From Owenia fusiformis (lineage: Eukaryota; Annelida; Polychaeta; Sabellida; Oweniidae): 64,000 bases of DNA. Below are positions 58,201-64,000 of this stretch, piece after piece (position 1 is the stretch's first letter; every line of letters begins with the position of its first letter). The translations under genes were made by a program, and so were the position numbers. The notes beneath the pieces are model-generated. The model made no database searches, had not been told where the DNA came from, and saw only the letters and a list, made by a program, of their open reading frames with translations. The DNA is taken from positions 27,194,740-27,258,739 of the forward strand of contig CAIIXF020000009.1 of NCBI GenBank assembly GCA_903813345.2, read 5' to 3'.

Positions 58201-58628
58201 CATGGCAGGATCCTTGCGCTACTTAAAAAACACCGAATAACATGGTGACGGTTACATTAGGCGTTAGTTTGCAATAGATAGCATGTGATACACAGAGAGT
58301 GGCTACAATTTCCATGAACTCAAGCCAGAATTGAAAGCAATAAAATAGATGAAAACCCTGGCATAGATATCCAATAGATGTGGACATTGACTTCAGTATC
58401 AGTAGGCCTGTAGATCTAAAAGTCAAGATGAGTTTCTGCTGGCTCAACCACAAATAATTTTTTTCACAATTTTGGCTAATTTTACCTGAATATTTTAATG
58501 TCTATCGGATTCGTGTCAACGGCTAATAGATTGCCTTCGTCAATCTCTAATTCTAGGTCCTTCTCGACTTCAATAGACTTAAATTTCTGACCCTTTTCTG
58601 CCAAAATATTTTCTATCGTGTTCGCCAT
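40062..58628 (-). CDS. RRS1: Ribosome biogenesis regulatory protein RRS1 (complete, 10 exons)
   Basis: RRS1 is a nucleolar protein that brings 5S RNP components into pre-60S ribosomes. Exons 58628-58486, 56283-56211, 55714-55676, 55051-55013, 54747-54646, 54020-53942, 53575-53468, 48311-48157, 40903-40761 and 40203-40062 total 1023 nt, giving 340 residues (human 365). All borders are GT..AG and phases close. Landmarks in order: KDLELEIDEGNLLAVD (about 20-36), LARDNTQLL (about 58-66), LPEPKTIIPREKP (86-98), KWEKYAALKGI (about 108-118), WGYKRANDDTKDWLIEVPG (about 138-156), DPYEDQFEKRLKAKKERTAK (about 159-178) and a basic Gly/Lys/Arg-rich tail from about 294 that fits nucleolar targeting. Start M at 58628 was chosen over an in-frame M at 58679 because homology begins there. 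Two introns carry large cargo: the retrotransposon at 41010-47839 and a complete methyltransferase gene at 49227-51405. Confidence 0.95.
40761..40903 (-). CDS. RRS1: RRS1 exon 9
   Basis: 143 nt encoding IGRQLDILGSIHKKRPAIDV and TKATNKMID, matching the human MNSKKPQLDVTRATNKQM region. Acceptor TTTTTAG, donor GTAAGT. Confidence 0.93.
41010..41277 (+). repeat. 5' LTR
   Basis: 268 bp, TGTCATG...CTTGACA, read as identical to the 3' copy. Preceded by target duplication ATGGA. Confidence 0.95.
41280..41293 (+). other. Primer-binding site, tRNA-Pro type
   Basis: TGGGGGCTCGTCCG two bases after the 5' LTR matches the first 14 bases of the tRNA-Pro primer site known from murine retroviruses. The match ends there. 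Minus-strand DNA synthesis would start here. Confidence 0.75.
41456..41480 (+). repeat. (TAG)n microsatellite in the retrotransposon leader
   Basis: About eight TAG/GTA triplets in the untranslated leader between the primer site and gag. Confidence 0.85.
41634..42300 (+). repeat. Leader tandem repeats with hairpins
   Basis: A roughly 156-bp unit recurs about four times. Each unit has a hairpin, a T-rich tract, TATATTTCAGGTACAGGAAC and a GAGCACTCAATCT-like segment. Hairpin starts at 41871, 42027 and 42183 are exactly 156 bp apart. The first hairpin (41634-41656) has perfect 10-bp arms AAATATTGTC/GACAATATTT around GTT; a shorter copy lies at 41675-41695. Later copies decay. Possible roles (RNA dimerisation, packaging, translation control) are inference. 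Confidence 0.8.
42725..47044 (+). CDS. Gag-pol polyprotein of the Gmr1-like retrotransposon
   Basis: A single 1439-residue frame with no stop or frameshift between gag and pol. Residues 1-90 are charged coiled-coil. A capsid follows, whose C-terminal half (about 176-265) has the helical pattern of SCAN domains. The CCHC zinc knuckle is C300-x2-C303-x4-H308-x4-C313. The protease has D393-T-G. Integrase has an HHCC finger (H595, H602, C632, C635), catalytic D665, D725 and E761 (spacing DD35E), and a GPY motif at 902-904. Reverse transcriptase follows, with D1113 and FVDD (1173-1176). RNase H has D1324, E near 1363-1365 and D1390, and the frame ends soon after in ADLLSRLV. All catalytic residues I looked for are present. 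The ATG has A at -3 and G at +4. Confidence 0.95.
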   Translation: MAEKYINLIELGKELGYTGKSLADFAELKYKEAKQIEEDKIERDARHEERCRKAESEKMKHELEMTKMQAEARRVELELQLRIEETKTTALSQSKQIPKAPKMPPFNEEKDSMDAYLERMERYAISQNWPQENYCMYLGNLLSGEALNVYNRTNQLVGDDYEKLKEALLKCYQMTESGFRKKFFTSHPELKESPTQFMCRLERYLSRWMELAKTEKTFDALKDLLLREQYMAACSREMRMFLREHDTVSADQVVQLSERFTTAHGLQAMRPKILSSNKPKNDLTKKTDEKKWVEVNERICFGCNGKGHMIKDCPKESTQKAVAMACIEDDDVNNQMTYASDEDEICAAVQVIENHSGCNIIIGSCSDTISFLPENLNIQEGKVGESYVNVLRDTGCSGVVVNQSLVAPNQFTGKYKHYLMIDRTIKKAPTAKICIDTPFLSGTVEALCLPNPICDLIIGNVDGAEMRNKEPLSMNQTEEIKTQSCIPACAVETRAMKTKGEKPLRPLKVPGYINKIISPEQFLQTQNDDRSLDKFREYAQEENVKCTPGKSRYRFEIENNVLYRYYSSPKVNDNNEIKQLVVPSVLRDTVMKLAHDSLMAGHLGTKKTMNKITASFYWPGIHSDVTKFVQSCSICQKTTQKGKLKKAPVQKMPLIEVPFERVAVDLVGPLNPMTRNKNRHILTCVDYATRYPDAVALPSIETERVADALMQIFSRVGIPKQILSDKGSQFVSELMKELGRLLSINQITTTPYHPQCNGLVERYNGTLKLMLKRMCAERPNDWDRYLEPILFAYREVPQDSTNYSPFELLYGRPVRGPMTILKELWGKDEPNEETKTTYQYVLDLKNRLEETCNIAKESLGENQEIYKQHFDKKAKMRSLEANDKVLVMLPTDNSKLLMQWKGPYIVKEKVNPTDYKIDVDGTLKTYHINMLKKYYVRVEAVANISVIEDDEQEEMNNDCILQEEMLGEKEETYKEVSINPDLCHSYTDELERLVEEFKDIFSSKPGSTSLVEHEIKLTTDKPVMGQTFQLPHKSVEIVKRLILEMLELGVIERANSPYSAQMFLVKKKGCPDGRPVMDYRKLNKVTVFDCEPMQNEDEIFAKLGNSHYKSKLDFCKGFWQIYVKEEDRDKTAFNTPLGSMRFVKMPFGLINAVATYNRMMRKLLNGMENVENFVDDVLIHTELWKTHVEILREMFRRIRAANLTVKPSKCFFGYNDMDFIGHIVAVGTLATQHEKVEKMLKARNPTNKTELRSLLGTVGYYKKFIPRYSDITAPLTDLTKKSSPNKLKWGNTHDAAFTEVKDILSTEPILKLPDFHKQFILRTDASDVAVSGILMQEHEEKLHPVLYGSRKLCQRERNYSTVERECLAIVWGITKFQKYLHGTEFVIQTDHQSLLYLESAKHKNSRVMRWSLFLQQYKYTVQVIHGKDNIGADLLSRLV
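47558..47567 (+). other. Polypurine tract
   Basis: AAAAAGGGGG four bases before the 3' LTR, in the position of the plus-strand DNA primer. Confidence 0.8.
47572..47839 (+). repeat. 3' LTR
   Basis: 268 bp, identical by eye to 41010-41277 and followed by ATGGA. Confidence 0.95.
47845..48156 (-). other. RRS1 intron 8, rest
   Basis: Apart from the retrotransposon this intron (40904-48156) is short AT-rich sequence without visible features. Confidence 0.6.
48157..48311 (-). CDS. RRS1: RRS1 exon 8
   Basis: 155 nt encoding KALALAKSSDASLGKF..LPKEKAPKNMGKKRK, matching human AMQVAKVSTASVGRF..LPKEK. Acceptor TTTGCAG, donor GTGCGT. Confidence 0.93.
48312..49226. other. RRS1 intron 7, region upstream of the methyltransferase
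   Basis: AT-rich. It holds an inverted pair near 48770-48985 (ATACTGTATAAGTGGTATTTAATCC-type end against AAAATTACCACTTATACAGTAT) that looks like a MITE of about 210 bp. The methyltransferase promoter should lie in the last few hundred bases; no motif stands out. Confidence 0.5.
49227..49380 (+). CDS. Nested methyltransferase exon 1
   Basis: 154 nt, residues 1-51 plus one base, including PCQQINALTILK before motif I. Donor AAAG|GTAAAG; phase 1. Confidence 0.78.
49227..51405 (+). CDS. Class I SAM-dependent methyltransferase, JHAMT-like, nested in an RRS1 intron
   Basis: Three exons (49227-49380, 50172-50401, 50845-51405) close in phase to 945 nt, giving 314 residues. The Rossmann methyltransferase core is clear: SAM-binding motif I VLDIGCGIGRV (about 62-72), an acidic AFDII for the ribose contact, LDAGHDW, FDKVFSNECLNMV and LKPGGEF (about 152-158). 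The FDK(I/V)FS..CL pattern with DQ and LKPGGE resembles the juvenile-hormone-acid / farnesoate methyltransferase-like family. That family is expanded in invertebrates, and most members outside insects have unknown small-molecule substrates, so no substrate is assigned. The gene lies wholly in the RRS1 intron between exons 8 and 7, on the opposite strand. The start at 49227 (or 49233) is the first Met of the open exon; an upstream non-coding exon is possible. AATAAA overlaps the stop codon (51401) and recurs at 51514. Confidence 0.82.
49697..49836. repeat. Inverted repeat in methyltransferase intron 1
   Basis: TTATGTACTGGGAGGTTTTGG, GGGTTTATCC and GATATGCATATCTACC on the left are mirrored by GGTAGATGTGCATATCTC, GGATGAACCC and CCGTACATAA on the right. 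Confidence 0.7.
50172..50401 (+). CDS. Nested methyltransferase exon 2 (SAM-binding motif)
   Basis: 230 nt with EKDKVLDIGCGIGRVTREVL and the acidic strand-2 residue in ITAFDIIP. Acceptor TTTTTGTAG, donor GTAAGA. Confidence 0.85.
50845..51405 (+). CDS. Nested methyltransferase exon 3 (C-terminus)
   Basis: 561 nt, starting VFSNECLNMV after a TTGCAG acceptor and ending at TAA 51403-51405. Contains LKPGGEF and a helical C-terminal half. Confidence 0.85.
   Translation: MFSNECLNMVTDQEKLVKQIFNTLKPGGEFAASYFLRVDAFQIAILTLMAQTKWQKYFSEDSDAVEKAMETAESCPWTDENTFAKFLENAGFNVKKCQKIQTWYRPNDYLEWVQFCGEAYSRFYQQIPYDRQNEFAKELLPIILDIENKKLDKLSDKERREYGIEEGSKDYQCTEMLILHCERPLQ
51514..51519 (+). terminator. Possible methyltransferase polyadenylation signal
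   Basis: AATAAA about 110 bp after the stop. Another AATAAA at 51401-51406 overlaps the TAA stop itself. Either could be used; I infer the later one. Confidence 0.4.
51890..52335 (+). promoter_or_regulatory. Promoter-like, CCAAT-rich segment (tentative)
   Basis: Less AT-rich than its surroundings, with CACGTGA E-box-like words (51892, 52220), several CCAATCA motifs (about 52110 and 52197) and CpG-containing words, ending at a plausible donor AAATTAAG|GTAGGA (52333). It could start an unannotated transcript; no coding exon was found to follow. Confidence 0.25.
52336..53467. other. RRS1 intron 7, right end
   Basis: Mixed-composition sequence with no convincing exon. A second CACGTGAC lies near 52967. 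Confidence 0.5.
53468..53575 (-). CDS. RRS1: RRS1 exon 7
   Basis: 108 nt encoding DPYEDQFEKRLKAKKERTAK, then NELQRLCNIARNSKGK. Acceptor TTTCAG, donor GTAAGG. Confidence 0.95.
53942..54020 (-). CDS. RRS1: RRS1 exon 6
   Basis: 79 nt encoding RWGYKRANDDTKDWLIEVPG, a near-exact family motif. Acceptor ATGTAG, donor GTATGT. Confidence 0.95.
54070..54235. mobile_element. CAGGGG-ended MITE, copy 1
   Basis: 166 bp from CAGGGGCTTCATTAG to CTAATGAAACCCCTG, with several AACAACAGGC words. An inverted relative lies at 61041-61211. hAT-like by its CAGGG..CCCTG ends; the flanking duplication is not clear. Confidence 0.7.
54646..54747 (-). CDS. RRS1: RRS1 exon 5
   Basis: 102 nt encoding ATKWEKYAALKGIQKSKKS and RMVWDETHQ, matching TRWQQFARLKGI...LVWDE. 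Acceptor ATATAG, donor GTAAGT. Confidence 0.94.
55013..55051 (-). CDS. RRS1: RRS1 exon 4 (39 nt)
   Basis: Encodes LPEPKTIIPREKP, equivalent to human LPEPTTRLPREKP. Acceptor TTTTCAG, donor GTAAGT. Confidence 0.93.
55676..55714 (-). CDS. RRS1: RRS1 exon 3 (39 nt)
   Basis: Encodes LPTHRKEDVILAK, matching the human LPTERVEEAIVA position. Acceptor TTTACAG, donor GTAACT. Confidence 0.9.
56211..56283 (-). CDS. RRS1: RRS1 exon 2
   Basis: 73 nt encoding KEKFLSELARDNTQLLLNR and IWE; LARDNTQLL is invariant in the family. Acceptor TTTTCAG, donor GTATGT. Confidence 0.94.
56545..56750. mobile_element. MITE in RRS1 intron 1
   Basis: ATACTGTACTTCT at the left and AGAAGTACAGTAT at the right enclose repeats of CTACTTAATTTGGC. 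About 206 bp. Confidence 0.65.
57220..58286. mobile_element. Foldback element with tandem-repeat arms
   Basis: 1,067 bp with inverted ends: CCTATCTGTTGCAAGACTTA at the left, then GTAACCGTCACCATGTTATTCGG, GTAGCGCAAGGATCCTGCCATGACCGTGG, all mirrored at the right. Between them run many copies of GGTCATGACAGGCCTTGCAA and GTCACGGTCATACCAGGC-type units. GATACACAGAGAGTG flanks both sides (57205-57219 and 58287-58301). Confidence 0.8.
58486..58628 (-). CDS. RRS1: RRS1 exon 1
   Basis: Start codon and residues 1-48: MANTIENILAEKGQKFKSI, then VEKDLELEIDEGNLLAVDTN. Donor GTAAAA. Confidence 0.93.
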
Positions 58629-58831
58629 GCTGCTTCCTGCTAAATTATATCTTACACGCCTTCCGATTGGTCGGTGCATAAACTTTTGACCAATCCGGTG
58701 AGATTTGACAAACTACAAGAATTCTGTCTGTGTGTCTCAATTTTACTTCCTGAAACTATTTTGGAGAAATCTACATGAAGAATTCTTCATAAAATCGTGT
58801 CTATGTTGCTGTTATCCTTCCCAAATTAACC
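58629..58831. promoter_or_regulatory. Bidirectional promoter interval RRS1 / BAR-RhoGAP-like gene
   Basis: 203 bp between the divergent start codons at 58628 (minus) and 58832 (plus). It contains CCAAT-type sequences (ACCAATC near 58689, and a reverse copy near 58666) and no obvious TATA box. This is the second such head-to-head pair in the window. Confidence 0.55.
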
Positions 58832-58899
58832 ATGCTGAAGAAGGATTGGAAGAAGAATCTGTTACGCGTGAAACAAATCGCTGATCAGAAAGTTGGATG
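58832..58899 (+). CDS. First coding exon of a probable BAR/RhoGAP protein (ARHGAP17/44-like)
   Basis: ATG followed by 22 codons and two bases, then donor GTAAGA: MLKKDWKKNLLRVKQIADQK, then VG. The stretch LRVKQIADQKVG resembles the start of nadrin/RICH proteins (ARHGAP17, ARHGAP44), where the N-terminal BAR helix reads FNRMKQLANQTVG. Those proteins pair a membrane-curving BAR domain with a RhoGAP domain. Only 22 residues are available and the rest of the gene is beyond 64000, so the family call is tentative; another BAR-domain protein is the main alternative. Confidence 0.5.
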
Positions 58900-59074
58900 G
58901 TAAGAATTTCTATATTTGTAAGTTGTCAATATAACGCCCATTCCATCGATCAAAATTTCCATAATTTTTATCATCCTCTAGCCTAGATTCTATTTCAGAA
59001 TGTAAGTACTTCTCAGTTATACCACTAATGGCTCATAAGATATTCATGAAGCTAATTATTCTCATGTACTACTT

Positions 59075-59890
59075 TTTTCAAGGCCTGACTTCGTCGCTAA
59101 CATGCTAAATATAAGAGTTAGCTGACGCTTGGGAGTCTGACTTACTTTCTAAAGGTTAGAACCCGAATCTTAATGAAACCATATCACCTTTGTTCCATCA
59201 ACCATGGAGCATTTGCCACAACATCCAAGAGGTAAATCATGGATCAAGAAAATGAATGATTTCCTTGTAAGTTCCGGAAGTTTCAACACGAAAAATTACT
59301 GAACATATGTGAAAACCGAATATTTGTTCGTTGTTTTCACGATTTACAGGTTCGTTTGTTCTTCAATGTTTTGGTCTAAATTATAAAGCATCACCAACAG
59401 GTCTTACTCTATTAATCGACTAATACAGCAGACGGCTCATATTTCTACGTAGCATTTCATTCAGACCAATAGTGGGAGTGTAGATCACGCAGTTTCGTTC
59501 GTTGCGTACTTCACTTGAAATTGGTTATTTTAAATATTGACTACTTCACTTAGCTTGGCGGATGTAGAACATTGCTTAATATTCTTTTAATTTTCACACC
59601 AGACATGCTTGGTTGACACGTCAACAAAGTAAAGTTCAAGGGTCAATGCGTTATTTCGTGATAACTACAACGCCTTCCCGGAAGTCAACATTGATGAAAA
59701 ATGAAAAAGTCGGAAAAGCATTTACGCTAATTTCTATCAAATGCTATGTTTATGCATCATCATCGACGCAACAAAGGTGATATGGTTTCATTAAGATTCA
59801 GGTTCTAACCTTTAGAAGGTAAGTCAGACTCCCAAACGTCAGCTAACTCTTATATTTAGCATGTTAGCGACGCAGTCAGGCCTTGAAAAA
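59075..59890. mobile_element. TIR element, about 816 bp
   Basis: Arms of about 110 bp (59075-59195, 59772-59890): CAAGGCCTGACTTCGTCGCT, AACATGCTAAATATAAGAG, GGGAGTCTGACTTAC and GGTTAGAACC are mirrored on the right, ending AGTCAGGCCTTG. Flanks ATGTACTA and CAGTACGA agree at 6 of 8 bases. No transposase frame. Confidence 0.75.
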
Positions 59891-62800
59891 GCAGTACGAA
59901 TTTTTTTTCCAAAAAGTGACTGTCGCTTCGCTTCTTCATTCATAAATCATCGCATAAATTCAAACTGCCATACTTACAAAGTGGTCAAGATGCTAACTAT
60001 TCACTATCACAGTTCACAATCCGCTATCCTGTACCATAGCTATGGTCCTGTGAGCATCCCTATTTGTTTCCTGTATGATTACTGTGATTACAATATAGGC
60101 CGAAATGGGAGAATTTGGTAGTAAGTGACATAACTGACAAAAAGAACATACCTCAATATATTCCTGAGTATTTTAAGATTTTTTTAATGTAGTTAAACCC
60201 TCAATTGTGTGGGTTTATCAGAAGACTGAGGAAATTTTAGTTTTAATTAAGATCGCACATCTTTTCTAGATGGTGGTAGGTTTTAGCATGGACGTAAGAA
60301 ATGGATCGGAATCCCCCATTGATATAATGGTCTTGGCCTAGATCTAGCTGCACCATTTTCATGCATGTCTAAAGCATTTTTTACATATGACATCATTAAT
60401 ATAACGTAACTCTCTACAGTATTATATCAATGGATTAGACATCTTAATATGTTAAGAAAACGTGATGACATGCGGAACCTCCAAAGCTTCGCATTGATCT
60501 GTGTAATCGTGATATTTATCCAGACCATGGGCTTTCAACTCAAATTGAAAGCCCATGTCCAGACTTGACATATTGTCTGACGCAAAACAGGCTTTATTTG
60601 CTGAAAATGTAGGAAATGTTTGTTTACGCATGTGCAGTTAGACCATGAAAACTACAGCGCCTCTAGCAGTAAAAATAGGTCGAGACAAGAATTTGAAGAG
60701 TTTCCAATCTATTTCTTCAAGTCCTTGGTTTCAGAAGGGGAATCCCCTTATTAACATCTGGGTGGTGCTGCAGAGTCTGTATGTACCAATAGATAGACGG
60801 TTGAAATAAGATAAATGACATGCAAAAATGTGTAGCAAAAATTTCCCCATTCTACCCATAAACCCATACCCATATAGATAAATAAATGCTATGATAGCAA
60901 TTCATATTGCCAATGATTATTACTATACTGCAGGTATATTCAGATGTTATTATTACCTTAACAATTGTCTTGTTCATGAACATAGTATATTCTGACAAAT
61001 AAAAGTAAAATGCTTATGGGTTCATTTTATAGAATATTAACAGGCGTTTCATTAGCAGCAGACAACAGGCGATCACCAGTTGTTTTCACAAAATTGCCTG
61101 TTGTTCATAGGGACTTTTCAACTTCTCAATGTTAAATTTATGATTTCCATTAATGTTGCCTGTTGTTTTAATTAATTTAGCCTGTTGTGAGAAATTCTAG
61201 TGAAATCCCTGATTAAAGCATTAATATAAGTTTTATTTTGTGTGATAGTTATTTGAAAATCAAGTGCTTATACTTATACTCTAGCATCAAACTTCCTTAT
61301 TACTGGGATTGATTTCTGATTGGTATTTTTTCTTATTTTAAATGCTCATTCTAATTTTAACGATGCTTCGTGATGTTGTGGTCTGACCAAACTTTTTAAT
61401 CCCTCTCAACTGAAGCATTGATGAGACTTACACAAACCCAAGGTGGATAAAGTTGAAACCTGGATTCCTCTTTGTTCTAAAAGAATTGCTTCAGGATAAT
61501 TTGTTAACAGTTTTCACTTTTTGGAGTTTGTATTACATATGTAAGTGAAGAGCTCAAATGAAATTTGAAGGATCATGTGTTTTTACAAAATAAATTTTCG
61601 ACTTTTATCAAGGCAAAGTATTTAACAGAGTATTGATGACATCATTAGATATGAATAAATCCATAGTGACATTCAGTCATTTCATAATTCTAATCTCAGT
61701 TCATGTCGTCCTTGTGACTTTATATCAAATGTTCATACTGAGGAACTTTTTCTTTAGTTGAAAACTTTTTTTGATTATCATAGTACAGTTTTCTTGATTG
61801 GCTCTTTATGGCGGGAGGGGGGGGGGGTATTGGCAATGTTGTCAGTTAGATCCTAGACACAATCAAGCCTTCAACTCATCATTCCTGTAATAACAGATGT
61901 ATACCTCCCCCTTGCTTTAATCAATAAAGTATAAATTGAGCTTATTATATATGAATGCTGCTCATTTACTTACAAGTAGAATTAGAATGAGGACCATTTC
62001 CTACATATTACTTTCTATAGCCTGTTAGGTTTGATATGAAGGTTTGAATTTGATCTGGTATAGTAAAATGTGTTTTTGTTTTAAACATCTGTCCCCAATA
62101 AACATATTGCATTGACTACTGAGTAAAAAAATCTCAAAGTAAATGCATGCCCCCAATGAACACTTTTTGTGAGGCTGAACCTGTTTACAATATACAGGTT
62201 TTTCTGTGTAATGTTTTACATGTGGCTGTAGATTTGATCGAGAAAGTGTGGATTGAAAGTGCTACTTCAACCATCTTGACAAATTGGCACTTATACAGTA
62301 CAGTAAAACATGTATATTCGAACATCTCGCTAATCTAAACACTTCTCAATATAAACACTTTTTGGTTTCATTTTTTATTTAATATGCGATAGTACCATGT
62401 TAATTTTTTAAAGAACCTTGAAATATGAACACCTGCCAATTTGAACACTCGACTGTTCCCAATAGCATTTGTACTCGTTAAAAAATATGAGTTAAAAAAT
62501 CTTCACTCTGTTCGTGCTTTTTGCATAGTTTTTCTCCTTAATGAGTGGTTGACTTGACATTTGTCTTCTTAATTTCTTGCTGGTTTCACTCTTGTCTTCT
62601 CTATTCCATTTTGAAATATAGACACCTTGACACAGGTATACTGTGTATTTGTAGGTGATGATAATGTTAATTACACAGCTATCTGTTCTCCTTCAATCAG
62701 AGAAGTCTGTGCTATTTTGATGCTGCTTCTAATGTTTTATGCAACCATACACAGTTCATCTGTGAAATAACCTAGTTGTAGGTGTATCTTCTATCTAGGG

Positions 62801-63127
62801 GTTTGAGTTAAAGTTATGTCATAAATATAGAAGTTACATCTCACAGAGCAGTTCATCTTATAAGTCGGTATCAAGACTGGAATACCTTTCTATGTGATGT
62901 TAGATTTGTTTTGAAAACATATCCTACCAAAGCTAGTTTGATTTTGTGTTTTTATAATATTGCCATTTTTTGTTGCCATGTGTTTTCACGTTGATGAAGG
63001 AATCTTGTACTAGCAATCATTAAATTGTAAGAAATGTTTCAATTTATAATCCTTCTCTTTATCCTTGGATTGCATTCGTTATGTAGATATATGCAGTTAA
63101 ACATATTTTTTGAAATCGCCTAGTCCA
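59891..63127 (+). other. First intron of the BAR-RhoGAP-like gene, middle part
   Basis: No exon recognised. Contains the MITE at 61041 and a possible degenerate element at about 62290-62650 with repeated CGAACATC/TGAACAC/TAAACAC words. Confidence 0.5.
61041..61211. mobile_element. CAGGGG-ended MITE, copy 2
   Basis: 171 bp from CAGGCGTTTCATTAG to GTGAAATCCCTG, the reverse orientation of the copy at 54070, sharing TTGTTTTCACAAAAT, GGGACTTTTC and GCCTGTTGTTTT. Confidence 0.7.
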
Positions 63128-63436
63128 CCCGTGTAGCTCAGCGGTAGCGCAGGTACCTCTTACGCAATAGGTCCCGGATTCGATCCCCGGTTCAGGCAAG
63201 ACTAAATTTGCTTGTTTGTGTGAAGTACTTCAGGGTGTTTGACTGAGTGGTCCGCAACTCGTACAAAAGGCTGTGGTGTGTACTTGTATGTCTATGTATA
63301 AGTGCACATAAAAGAACACAGGGCTCCTTCAAGGAGGGTTTCTGGGTCTATCTTCCAGGTTAATTACGTAAATTACGACCGTACCCAAGAGGTATTGCTC
63401 ACCTTCATTGGTGGTAAACAAAATACAATACAATAC
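63128..63436 (+). mobile_element. tRNA-derived SINE, copy 2
   Basis: A box 63134-63147, B box GGATTCGATCC 63176-63186, same body and AATACAATAC tail as copy 1. It contains about 22 bp (around 63378-63399) missing from copy 1. It lies in the first intron of the BAR-RhoGAP-like gene. Confidence 0.85.
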
Positions 63437-64000
63437 TTACACTGTTTGAAATTCAGAAAATTATGAACAATTTTGAGTTTTGGCCATTTTTTCAGAAAAT
63501 GTAAAAGCGTTTTATACTGGAATCCTATGTAATACACCATACTGGTCTGCCTGGGCCATTGCATTTCGAAAAGTGGTTTACCTTAATATGGCAAGTACAT
63601 ATGTATCTTTATACTCTTTCCAATACTGCAAAGATAGTTTGGGAAGTCGTTATGGTAACATAATCCATGTTCCTTAGATGCAATTACCAATTGGTTGAAT
63701 TCTAGTTATCTAAATCCCCAGAGTAAATTGAATGAGATCTCAAGCTCATCCCTTAGTCATGTAGTTAATTAGCCAATAACAGTGGGAAGTAGAAATAGTC
63801 ACATTATTAATGTATCATTTTATTTGGAATGTATCAAGGCTTTGTAGTAATTTTCGATACTCTATACAGTCTGTCAAGATGATTGTGTACTTAGGTCGTT
63901 ATGTATATAGTAAGTGTCAAGACTTGCATAGTGTCAAGACTTGTACAGTAAGTGTCAAAACTTACACCACAATTGCCAAGACCAACAAACAGTTATTGTC
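63437..64000 (+). other. First intron of the BAR-RhoGAP-like gene, right edge
   Basis: No exon seen. The last about 90 bases carry a degenerate repeat of AGTGTCAA(G/A)ACTT. Confidence 0.5.

Noticed and set aside
57892-58203. 103-residue minus-strand open frame with repeated RPVMTVVMLKP
   Set aside because: It is the translation of the tandem units of the foldback element at 57220-58286; no family resemblance and a pure repeat origin.

Overview
This is a 64 kb piece of an animal nuclear genome. It is AT-rich and has long introns with GT..AG borders, tRNA-derived SINEs, many small terminal-inverted-repeat (TIR) elements and one intact LTR retrotransposon. The genes are conserved metazoan ones with many introns. 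The LTR element belongs to a Ty3/gypsy group (Gmr1-like) first described from deuterostomes, so a marine invertebrate deuterostome such as an acorn worm or echinoderm is a reasonable but weak inference.

Layout. At 184-9949 (minus) lie exons 1-9 of PGAP1, the GPI inositol-deacylase; the rest of the gene is off the left edge. Head to head with it, 234 bp away, NUDCD3 (plus, 10184-35111) is complete in 8 exons. A convergent intergenic stretch follows, then RRS1 (minus, 58628-40062), complete in 10 exons. A three-exon SAM-dependent methyltransferase gene (plus, 49227-51405) sits wholly inside one RRS1 intron. Head to head with RRS1, 203 bp away, is the first coding exon (58832-58899, plus) of what looks like a BAR/RhoGAP gene of the ARHGAP17/44 family, whose first intron fills the rest of the window. 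Exons were placed by reading splice borders, checking that phases close, and comparing the translations with remembered family sequences; no alignment program was run.

Functions: PGAP1 acts in the ER on GPI-anchored proteins, NUDCD3 is an HSP90 co-chaperone, and RRS1 acts in 60S ribosome assembly. They share no pathway. The regulatory link visible here is the two short bidirectional promoters.

Mobile DNA dominates the introns. A 6.83 kb retrotransposon (41010-47839) lies antisense in an RRS1 intron. It has apparently identical 268-bp LTRs, a 5-bp target duplication, a tRNA-Pro-type primer site and one uninterrupted 1439-residue gag-pol frame in the order capsid - zinc knuckle - protease - integrase - reverse transcriptase - RNase H. 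That is the copia-like order on gypsy-type domains. Other elements include foldback elements (4477-6084, 57220-58286, 59075-59890, 18042-18582), hAT-like, TA-flanked and TTAA-flanked MITEs, two SINE copies and a non-LTR retrotransposon relic broken by a TTAA-flanked insertion. Two copies of one repeat at 7.4-9.6 kb serve as each other's empty sites. A pair of exon-like segments on the minus strand at 29454-30162 may belong to an unrecognised nested gene.
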